10,790 nucleotides of DNA, taken from contig JAMNXK010000034.1 of NCBI GenBank assembly GCA_023653245.1, positions 1 to 10,790 of the forward strand, given 5' to 3'. Below, piece after piece: positions 1 to 6,135 of this stretch (positions are counted from its first letter, which is position 1; the number at the start of each line of letters is the position of its first letter). The stretch is from Tagaea sp. Its GTDB lineage: Bacteria; Pseudomonadota; Alphaproteobacteria; CACIAM-22H2. The notes under the pieces were generated by a model. It was not told the origin of the DNA and made no database searches. It saw nothing but the letters and a program-made list of their open reading frames with translations. The position numbers and the translations under genes are program-made.

Positions 1-959
1 TGGGCGGCGGCGGCCGCCTCGGCGAAGCCCGACAGGATGAGCTTCAACTTGCCCGGATAATTGGCGATGTCGCCGATGGCGAAAATCCCGGGTGCCGAGG
101 TCGAGGAATCGCGCTGCTCGACCTTGATGTGGTTCTTGTCGAGCGCCAGTCCCCATTCGGCGATCGGCCCGAGATTCATCGACAGGCCGAAGAAGGCGAG
201 CAACGCGTCGGCTTCGAGCGCGCGCGCTTTGCCGTCGAGATCCTTGACGATCACGGCCTTGAGCGCGCCGGGTTCGCCGTCGAGCGCTTCGAGCTGATAG
301 GGCGTGACCATGTCGATGCGCCCGGCATCGGCCAGCGCCTTGACCTTGGCGGCCGTATCCGGTGCCGCGCGGAACTTGTCGCGCCGATGGACGACCATCA
401 CGCGCGCGGCCACCTCGGCCAGGCTCAGCGTCCAATCCAGCGCCGAATCGCCGCCGCCGGCGATGACCACGCGCTTGCCGCGGAACGCCTCGCGGCTGTT
501 GACCAGGTAATGCACGCCCTTGTTTTCGAACTCGTCGATGCGGGCGAGCGGCGGCTTGTTGGGCCCGAACGCGCCCACGCCGGCGGCGACGAACACCGTC
601 TTGGCGAGGATCTTGGTCCCCGTCGATGTCTCCAGCGCCCAGGCATCGCCCGCGCGCGCGAGTTTCTCGACCCGCTGGCCCAGGTGATAGACGGGCGCGA
701 AGGGGGCGGCTTGCGCCTGGAGTTTGGCGATCAGCTCGGCCGCGTCGATCTTGGGATGGCCGGGAATGTCGTAGATCGGCTTCTCCGGATAGAGGGCCGC
801 GCATTGTCCGCCCGCGAAATCGAGCGCGTCGATCACGTGGGTCTTGAGCTTCAGCATGCCGCATTCGAACACGGCGAAGAGGCCGACCGGCCCCGCGCCG
901 ACGATGGCGACGTCGGTGATCTGGGTCTGGGACGTTGGCGAAGGAGACATGGGCGCCAT
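1..959 (-). CDS. Ferredoxin--NADP+ reductase, thioredoxin reductase-like type (C-terminus cut off)
   Basis: This is a cytoplasmic FAD flavoprotein expected to pass electrons between NADPH and ferredoxin or flavodoxin. The gene runs off the left edge; 319 residues are visible and family members are about 340, so only the tail is missing. Visible motifs are the FAD dinucleotide site GAGPVG (residues 21-26), the segment FAGGQCAALYPEKPIYDIPG (48-67) typical of this family, the NADPH site AGGGDSA (167-173) followed by VVHRRDKFRA (189-198), and the second FAD motif IFAIGDIANYPGK (292-304). The redox CxxC of true thioredoxin reductases is absent (Cys only at 33 and 53), which separates it from TrxB and supports the YumC-like ferredoxin reductase assignment. 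Two starts are possible, ATG at 959 or ATG at 950; neither has a clear Shine-Dalgarno sequence. It is divergent from tsaE across a 67-bp spacer. The family call is firm; the physiological partner is not shown here. Confidence 0.92.
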   Translation of the reverse strand, partial: MAPMSPSPTSQTQITDVAIVGAGPVGLFAVFECGMLKLKTHVIDALDFAGGQCAALYPEKPIYDIPGHPKIDAAELIAKLQAQAAPFAPVYHLGQRVEKLARAGDAWALETSTGTKILAKTVFVAAGVGAFGPNKPPLARIDEFENKGVHYLVNSREAFRGKRVVIAGGGDSALDWTLSLAEVAARVMVVHRRDKFRAAPDTAAKVKALADAGRIDMVTPYQLEALDGEPGALKAVIVKDLDGKARALEADALLAFFGLSMNLGPIAEWGLALDKNHIKVEQRDSSTSAPGIFAIGDIANYPGKLKLILSGFAEAAAAA

Positions 960-1026
960 ACTTGGCCGCGCCGCCCCGGCATTTCAATGGATTTCGGCAA
1001 GCGCGGAATCCGGGTAAAACCGGGCC
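960..1026. promoter_or_regulatory. Divergent intergenic spacer, presumed to hold both start regions
   Basis: This 67-bp gap separates two genes read in opposite directions, so transcription of the ferredoxin reductase and of the tsaE operon should start in or close to it. I could not find a convincing -35/-10 pair on either strand, and neither gene has a clear Shine-Dalgarno sequence. A TAA at 1015-1017, in frame with tsaE, shows that tsaE cannot start further upstream than 1027. The role of the spacer as a control region is inferred from gene orientation only. Confidence 0.4.
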
Positions 1027-1506
1027 ATGTCCTCCCCGATCCCGATTCGGAGTTTCGACCTGCCGGACCCGGCCGCGACGCGGGCCCTGGCCGCGCGCTT
1101 GGCGCCGCTCGCCAGAGCGGGCGACGCGCTGGCGCTGTCGGGCGATCTGGGCATGGGCAAGACCGAATTCGCGCGCGGCTTCGTGCGCGCGCGGGCGGGC
1201 GCCGAGATCGAGGTGCCGAGCCCGACCTTCACGCTGGTCCAGACCTACGACCTGCCGGGCGGCGAGATCTGGCATTTCGATCTCTATCGTCTGGCGGATC
1301 CCGAGGAGATTTGGGAGCTCGGCTGGGAAGCGGCGCGCGAAGGGGCGATCGCGCTGGTCGAGTGGCCCGAACGGCTCGGGCCCTATCTGCCCGAGGACCG
1401 GCTGGCGCTCGACTTCGCCCAAGGGGCGGGCGAGACCGCGCGGCGCGTGACGCTGTCGGGCGGCCCCGCTTGGGTGCTGCGCTGGGAGGACGCGCATGTC
1501 GCTTGA
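1027..1506 (+). CDS. tsaE: tRNA threonylcarbamoyladenosine biosynthesis ATPase TsaE
   Basis: TsaE (YjeE family) is the small cytoplasmic ATPase that works with TsaB and TsaD to put the threonylcarbamoyl group on A37 of ANN-decoding tRNAs. The 159-residue length is normal. Visible features are the P-loop GDLGMGKTEFARG (39-51, with K45 and T46), the segment VPSPTFTLVQTYD (63-75), the HFDLYRL motif (83-89) carrying the expected Mg-binding D85, and ELGWEAAREGAIALVEWPER (97-116) with the family-typical E112-W113. The usual P-loop is G-D-L-G-A-G-K-T-T; here Met replaces Ala and Glu replaces the second Thr, a modest deviation. The ATG at 1027 is the only reasonable start, because an in-frame stop lies 12 nt upstream. 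No Shine-Dalgarno sequence is evident, so a short-leader or leaderless message is possible. It is the first gene of the operon, and its 3' end overlaps amgK by 11 bp. Confidence 0.95.
   Translation: MSSPIPIRSFDLPDPAATRALAARLAPLARAGDALALSGDLGMGKTEFARGFVRARAGAEIEVPSPTFTLVQTYDLPGGEIWHFDLYRLADPEEIWELGWEAAREGAIALVEWPERLGPYLPEDRLALDFAQGAGETARRVTLSGGPAWVLRWEDAHVA
1485..1490 (+). promoter_or_regulatory. Ribosome binding site of amgK inside the tsaE coding end
   Basis: GGAGGA lies 5 nt before the ATG at 1496 and 20 nt before the alternative in-frame ATG at 1511. It therefore decides in favour of 1496 as the amgK start, and with it the 11-bp overlap with tsaE. Confidence 0.7.
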
Positions 1507-2506
1507 CGCGATGCGTCCGCGCAAAGCCGCGCGGCTGTTCCTCGACGCGCAAGGCTGGGCCGGGATCGAAGCGGTGCCGCTCGCCGGCGACGCGAGCTTC
1601 CGCAAGTATTTCCGTTTGACCGACGGCGCGCGCCGCGCCGTGCTGATGGACGCGCCCCCGCCGCTCGAAGACGTGCGCCCTTTCGCCAAGCTCGCCGTGC
1701 ATTTGCGCGGGCTCGGCCTGTCGGCCCCGCATATCGAGGCGGCGGACGCCCATGCGGGCTTCCTGCTGCTCGAAGATTTCGGCGACGACACGTTCGCGCG
1801 CGCGCTCGCCGCGGGCGCGTCCGAGGCCGAACTCTACGCCGCCGCGACCGACGTGCTGATCGCGCTGCACGCGCATCCGGCGCAAGCCCATGTCGACTGC
1901 CCGGCTTACGACGCCGCCACGCTCGACCGCGAGGCCGCGTTGCTGATCGATTGGTTCCTGCCGGAATGGTCCGAACGGCCGCTCGCACCCGACGCGCGCG
2001 CGGCCTATTTCGACGCCTGGCGTCGCGTCTACCCGCTGGCGGCGATCGGCGGGTCGGCGCTGGTGCTGCGCGACTTCCACATCGACAATCTGATTCGCCT
2101 GCCCCGCGCCGGCGTGGCGGCGTGCGGCCTGCTCGACTTCCAGGACGCGCTGATCGGCTCGCCCGCCTACGATCTGGCCAGTCTGATCGGCGACGCGCGG
2201 CGCGACGTGTCTCCCGCCGTCGCGCGGGCCTGCGTCGAGCGCTATCTCGCTTCGCGTCCCGGGCTCGACGCGCGCGGCTTCGAAGCGGCTCTCGCCGTGC
2301 TCTCGGCCCAACGCAACGCCAAGATCGCCGGGATTTTCGTGCGCCTGGCGCGGCGCGACGGCAAGCCGCATTACCTCCGGCATATCGACCGGGTCTGGCG
2401 CCTGCTCGACTGCGACCTCGCCCATCCCGCCCTCGAACCCGTGCGCGCCTGGTTCGAACGCCACGTGCCGCGCGACTGGCGCGCGCGCCCCAAGGTGCCG
2501 GCATGA
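1496..2506 (+). CDS. amgK: N-acetylmuramate/N-acetylglucosamine 1-kinase AmgK
   Basis: This is an aminoglycoside-phosphotransferase-fold kinase of 336 residues. AmgK phosphorylates MurNAc (and GlcNAc) at the anomeric carbon in the cytoplasm, the first step of the cell-wall recycling shortcut to UDP-MurNAc. Visible features are the N-lobe nucleotide loop PLAGDASFRKYFRL (28-41), the hinge-like FLLLEDFGDD (89-98), the catalytic loop LRDFHIDNLI (191-200) with catalytic D193 and metal-binding N198, and LLDFQDALIGSPAYDLASLI (212-231) with D214 as the metal-binding counterpart of the kinase DFG. The fold alone would only say APH-family phosphotransferase; the specific name rests on murU following directly with a 4-bp overlap, the diagnostic pairing for this pathway. 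Older annotations of such genes as aminoglycoside phosphotransferases or as a YjeE partner should not be read as antibiotic modification. Confidence 0.9.
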   Translation: MSLDAMRPRKAARLFLDAQGWAGIEAVPLAGDASFRKYFRLTDGARRAVLMDAPPPLEDVRPFAKLAVHLRGLGLSAPHIEAADAHAGFLLLEDFGDDTFARALAAGASEAELYAAATDVLIALHAHPAQAHVDCPAYDAATLDREAALLIDWFLPEWSERPLAPDARAAYFDAWRRVYPLAAIGGSALVLRDFHIDNLIRLPRAGVAACGLLDFQDALIGSPAYDLASLIGDARRDVSPAVARACVERYLASRPGLDARGFEAALAVLSAQRNAKIAGIFVRLARRDGKPHYLRHIDRVWRLLDCDLAHPALEPVRAWFERHVPRDWRARPKVPA

Positions 2507-3225
2507 GCGACATCGACACCGGCATGGTGCTGGCCGCGGGGCTGGGCAAGCGCATGCGCCCGCTCACCGACACGCTGCCCAAGCCGATGGTGCAAGTGGC
2601 GGGCCGAGCGCTGGTCGATCGCGTGATCGACCGCATGGTCGAGGCGGGCGTGGGCCGCGTGGTCGCCAACATCCATCACCATCGCGCGACGCTCGAAAAC
2701 CATCTGCGCGCGCGCCGCGACGTGCCCATCGTGACGGTGCACGAGCCCGAATTGCTGGAGACCGGTGGGGGCGTGCGCAACGCGCTGCCGGTGCTGGGGC
2801 CGAACGCGTTCTTTTGCGCCAACGCCGACGTGCTGTGGTTCGACGGCCCGACGCCGGCCTTGCGCCGTCTCGCGGCCGCGTGGGACGAGTCGCGGATGGA
2901 CGCGCTGCTGCTGATGCAGTCCTCGGCGTTCGCGCATGGCTATGAAGGGCGCGGCGACTATTTCCTCGACGCGGCCGGCAAGGCGCGCCGCCGGCGCGAT
3001 CCGGAGATCGCGTCCTTCGTCTATGCGGGCGTGCAGATCCTGCATCCGCGCGCGCTCGCCGGCATGGCGCCGGGCGCGTTCTCGCTCAACAAGGTCTACG
3101 ACGCGGCGGAAGCCAAGGGCCGGCTGTGGGGCGTGGCGCATGACGGCTTGTGGTTCCATGTCGGCACGCCCGACTCGGTCGCGGCGACCGAGCGCGAACT
3201 CGGCTGGACCAAACCGAAAGCCTGA
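2503..3225 (+). CDS. murU: N-acetylmuramate alpha-1-phosphate uridylyltransferase MurU
   Basis: This is a 240-residue RmlA-like nucleotidyltransferase that converts MurNAc-1-phosphate and UTP to UDP-MurNAc, completing the recycling step begun by AmgK. Visible features are the signature LAAGLGKRMRPLTDTLPKP (10-28), ELLETGGGVRNALP (83-96), the metal-binding D109 in FFCANADVLW (103-112), SLNKVYDAA (194-202) and GLWFHVGTPDSV (215-226). In many sugar nucleotidyltransferases the position of H219 in the last motif is an Asp that binds the second metal; here it is His. The start is the ATG whose ATGA overlaps the amgK stop. The reading frame is open much further upstream, but that stretch lies inside amgK in another frame and is not coding. 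MurU proteins have often been mislabelled as mannose-1-phosphate guanylyltransferases; the amgK context argues for MurU. Confidence 0.92.
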   Translation: MSDIDTGMVLAAGLGKRMRPLTDTLPKPMVQVAGRALVDRVIDRMVEAGVGRVVANIHHHRATLENHLRARRDVPIVTVHEPELLETGGGVRNALPVLGPNAFFCANADVLWFDGPTPALRRLAAAWDESRMDALLLMQSSAFAHGYEGRGDYFLDAAGKARRRRDPEIASFVYAGVQILHPRALAGMAPGAFSLNKVYDAAEAKGRLWGVAHDGLWFHVGTPDSVAATERELGWTKPKA

Positions 3226-3231
3226 GCGGAT

Positions 3232-6135
3232 ATGGGCGTGTCGACCATCCCGGCGGGCGAACCTTTTCTGGCCGCGCTGGCGCGGGGGGTGCGCGCGCGG
3301 CTGGGCGACGCGCCCCAAGCGCTGGCGCGCGCCACGATCCTGCTGCCCAATCGCCGCGCCGTGCGCGCGCTGGGCGAGGCGTTCCTGGCCGAGGCGGGCG
3401 GCAAGCCTTTGCTGCTGCCCCGGCTGGCGGCGATCGGCGACGTCGACGAGGACGAGCTGATCCTGACCGGCGCGGAAGCCGGGCTCGACCTCGAGCTGCC
3501 GCCCGCCATCGATCCGGCCGCGCGCGCGCTGCTGCTCGCCTCGCTCGTCGCCCGGCGCACGGACATCGCCCTTTCGCCCGCGACGGCGTTGAAGCTCGCG
3601 CGCGCCTTGGCCGAGCTGCTCGACTCGCTGCAGATCGAGGAGATTTCCTGGGACGGGTTCGATGCGCTCGTCCCCGCCGACTACGCCGAGCATTGGGCGC
3701 GCACGCTCGACTTCCTGGGCATCTTGCGCCAAGCGTGGCCCGCGATCCTGGCCGAGCGCGGACAGATGGACCCGCAGGCGCGGCGCGTGAAGCTGATCCG
3801 CGCGCTCGCCGCACGCTGGGCCGCGACGCCGCCCAAGGGCCCGATCTGGGCGGCGGGCTCGACCGGCTCGGTGCCCGCCAGCGCCCATCTGCTCAAGACG
3901 ATCGCCGATCTGCCCGAGGGCGAGGTGGTGCTGCCCGGTCTCGATCTCGAGTCCGACGCGGCGACTTGGGAAGCGATCGGCGCCGAGCCCACGCATCCGC
4001 AATACGGGCTGCATCATCTGTTGCTGCGCATGGAACGCGCGCGCGCCGAGGTCGGGATCTGGCCGGGCACGGCGCCGGGCCCGCGCGCGTCCCTCGCCGC
4101 CGAAGCCTTGCGCCCGGCGCGGACCACGCATCTGTGGCGCGGCCTCGCAGCCCAGCCCGACGCGGCTTTCGCGGGGCTCGTGCGGATCGAAGCGCCCGAT
4201 CCCGAAGCCGAAGCCGGGGCGGTGGCGCTGGTCTTGCGCGAGGCGCTCGAAACGCCCGGCCGGACGGCCACGCTCGTCACCGCCGATCGCGGCCTCGCGC
4301 GGCGCGTCTCGGCCAAGCTGCGCCGCTGGGGGATCGAAGCGGACGACAGCGCGGGCGCTTCGCTCGACCGCAGCCCGCCGGCCGTGCTGCTGCGGTTGCT
4401 CGCGCGCGCTTGGGCGGAAGATCTCGCCCCCGTGCCGTTGCTCGCACTGCTCAAACATCCGCTGGTGCGCTTGGGGAGCGAGCGCGCTTCGCATCTCGAT
4501 CGGGCGCGCGAACTCGACCTCAAAGTGCTGCGCGGTCCGCGCCCCGCGCCGGGGCTCGACGGCGTGCGCGCGGCGATGCCCGGATATGCCCAGGCCCGGC
4601 TGACGCCGCTGCTCGACGCGCTGGACGCCGCCCTCGCCCCTTTGACCGCGGCGCCGGCGGCACCGCTCGACCTGTTGCGCGCGCTCGCGGCCGCCGCCGA
4701 AGCGCTGACGCGCGACGAAAACGGCGCCATCCGCTTGTGGGAAAACGAGGCGGGCAACGCGCTCGCGGCACTCGTCGCGCGACTTCTCGATTCGGACGCG
4801 CCCTTGGCGGCGATCCCGCGCGGCACCTTTCCCGATCTGCTCGACGAGATGCTCGCGGGTGCCGTGGTGCGCCCGCCTTACGGCGGGCATCCGCGCCTGA
4901 CGATCCGCGGCACGATCGAAGCGCGTTTGGTCTCGGCCGATCTGGTCGTGCTGGGCGGGCTCAACGAAGGCACGTGGCCGGGCGAAGCGCGCGAAGATCC
5001 GTGGCTGTCGCGCCCGATGCGCGCCCGGCTCGGCCTGCCGCCGCTCGAACGCCAGATCGGCCTGGCCGCCCACGATTTCGCGCAAGCTTTCGCGGGCGCC
5101 TCGGTCGTGCTGACGCGCGCGCGCAAAGGCGAGTCCGGCCCGGCCATCGCCTCGCGCTGGCTGGTGCGGCTCGACGCGCTGCTCGGCGGCGATTCGCGCT
5201 GGCGCGCGGCACTCGATCCCGACCGGCCGGCCTGGGCCGCAACGCTCGCGGGCCTCGGCCAGACGCCCGCGCCGATCGCCAAGCCCGCGCCCCGCCCGCC
5301 CGCCGAAGCGCGGCCCGCGCAGCTTTCGGTCACGCGCATCGAAACGCTGATCCGCGATCCTTACGCGATCTACGCGTCCAAGATCCTGCGCCTCGATCCG
5401 CTCGAAGACATCGACGCCGATGTCGACGCGCTGGCGCGCGGCAAGCTCTATCACGCCGCGATGGACGAATTCGCCAAGGCGATGCCCGCCGACCTGCCGG
5501 CGGACGCAGCCGCCCGCTTGCGCGGGATCGGCCGGCGGGCGTTCGACGCGCTCGCCCCGCGGCCGGGCGTGCGCGTCTATTGGTGGCCGCGTTTCGAAGC
5601 GATGATCGAGTGGTTCGTCGACGCCGAGCGCGCGCGCCGCGACGCGGGCTTGCGGGTGGCCGCCGCCGAGGTCAAGGGCCGGCTCGATATCGACGGGTTC
5701 GCGCTCACCGCCACCGCCGATCGCATCGATCGCGACGCGTCGGGCAAGCTGATCGTGCTGGACTACAAGACCGGGACGCCGCCTTCGGCGCCGCAAGTCG
5801 CGACCGGTTTCTCGCCGCAGCTGCCCCTCGAAGCGCTGATCGCCGAGGCGGGCGGATTCGAAGGCGTCGCGGCCGGCGAAGTCGCCGAGCTCGTCTATGT
5901 CGGCCTCGGGTCGCGCGCGGGATTCATCGCCGTCGCACCCGGCGAGAAGACCGTGCCCGATCTGCGCGCGTTTCTGGCCGAGACGCGCGCCGATTTCGCC
6001 AAGCTGATCGCCGCCTACGCCGACCCGGCGACGCCCTATCTCTCGCGCCCGCGCTTGCAGTTCACCAAGGATGCGGGCGATTACGACCATCTCGCGCGCG
6101 TGGCCGAATGGTCGGCCGGCGGGGGCGAAGAATGA
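3232..6135 (+). CDS. addB: Double-strand break repair protein AddB, alphaproteobacterial type
   Basis: AddB is the second subunit of the AddAB helicase-nuclease, the functional counterpart of RecBCD. It resects double-strand ends and prepares 3' tails for RecA. The 967-residue length is usual for the alphaproteobacterial form. The N-terminus has ATILLPNRRAVRALGEAF (33-50) where active helicases carry a P-loop; no GxGK[ST] is present, so this is an inactive, DNA-scanning helicase-like domain. Other marks are VVLGGLNEGTWPG (572-584), SVTRIETLIRDPYAIYASKI at about 700-719, and a RecB-family nuclease domain with DRID (830-833) and VLDYKTG (842-848), where D844 and K846 are the expected catalytic residues. 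The protein contains no cysteine at all, so it cannot hold the Fe-S cluster known from Bacillus AddB. The start lies 6 bp after the murU stop, with only a weak ribosome site. The 3' end overlaps addA by 4 bp (ATGA). Confidence 0.96.
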   Translation: MGVSTIPAGEPFLAALARGVRARLGDAPQALARATILLPNRRAVRALGEAFLAEAGGKPLLLPRLAAIGDVDEDELILTGAEAGLDLELPPAIDPAARALLLASLVARRTDIALSPATALKLARALAELLDSLQIEEISWDGFDALVPADYAEHWARTLDFLGILRQAWPAILAERGQMDPQARRVKLIRALAARWAATPPKGPIWAAGSTGSVPASAHLLKTIADLPEGEVVLPGLDLESDAATWEAIGAEPTHPQYGLHHLLLRMERARAEVGIWPGTAPGPRASLAAEALRPARTTHLWRGLAAQPDAAFAGLVRIEAPDPEAEAGAVALVLREALETPGRTATLVTADRGLARRVSAKLRRWGIEADDSAGASLDRSPPAVLLRLLARAWAEDLAPVPLLALLKHPLVRLGSERASHLDRARELDLKVLRGPRPAPGLDGVRAAMPGYAQARLTPLLDALDAALAPLTAAPAAPLDLLRALAAAAEALTRDENGAIRLWENEAGNALAALVARLLDSDAPLAAIPRGTFPDLLDEMLAGAVVRPPYGGHPRLTIRGTIEARLVSADLVVLGGLNEGTWPGEAREDPWLSRPMRARLGLPPLERQIGLAAHDFAQAFAGASVVLTRARKGESGPAIASRWLVRLDALLGGDSRWRAALDPDRPAWAATLAGLGQTPAPIAKPAPRPPAEARPAQLSVTRIETLIRDPYAIYASKILRLDPLEDIDADVDALARGKLYHAAMDEFAKAMPADLPADAAARLRGIGRRAFDALAPRPGVRVYWWPRFEAMIEWFVDAERARRDAGLRVAAAEVKGRLDIDGFALTATADRIDRDASGKLIVLDYKTGTPPSAPQVATGFSPQLPLEALIAEAGGFEGVAAGEVAELVYVGLGSRAGFIAVAPGEKTVPDLRAFLAETRADFAKLIAAYADPATPYLSRPRLQFTKDAGDYDHLARVAEWSAGGGEE

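Noticed and set aside
1010..1024. CCGG-GTAAAA-CCGG repeat just before tsaE as a possible operator
   Set aside because: The arms are only 4 bp of a self-complementary, GC-rich word, which is expected by chance here.
129..1619. 496-codon plus-strand frame over the ferredoxin reductase and tsaE
   Set aside because: It is antisense to the reductase and out of frame with tsaE; both of those have clear family motifs.
1496..2506. Aminoglycoside resistance phosphotransferase
   Set aside because: The fold is shared, but the immediate murU neighbour and the alphaproteobacterial context point to the sugar kinase AmgK; there are no signs of a mobile resistance gene.
2371..6090. 1239-codon open frame on the minus strand across amgK, murU and addB
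   Set aside because: It is antisense to three genes with intact motifs, its product is a low-complexity Arg/Gly/Ala/Gln-rich sequence without recognisable domains, and such stop-free antisense frames are expected at this GC content.
3150..6131. Upstream extension of the addA frame through addB, suggesting a giant fusion
   Set aside because: The extension is addB in a wrong frame and Arg-rich. AddA homology starts at the ATG at 6132, which has the typical ATGA overlap with the addB stop.
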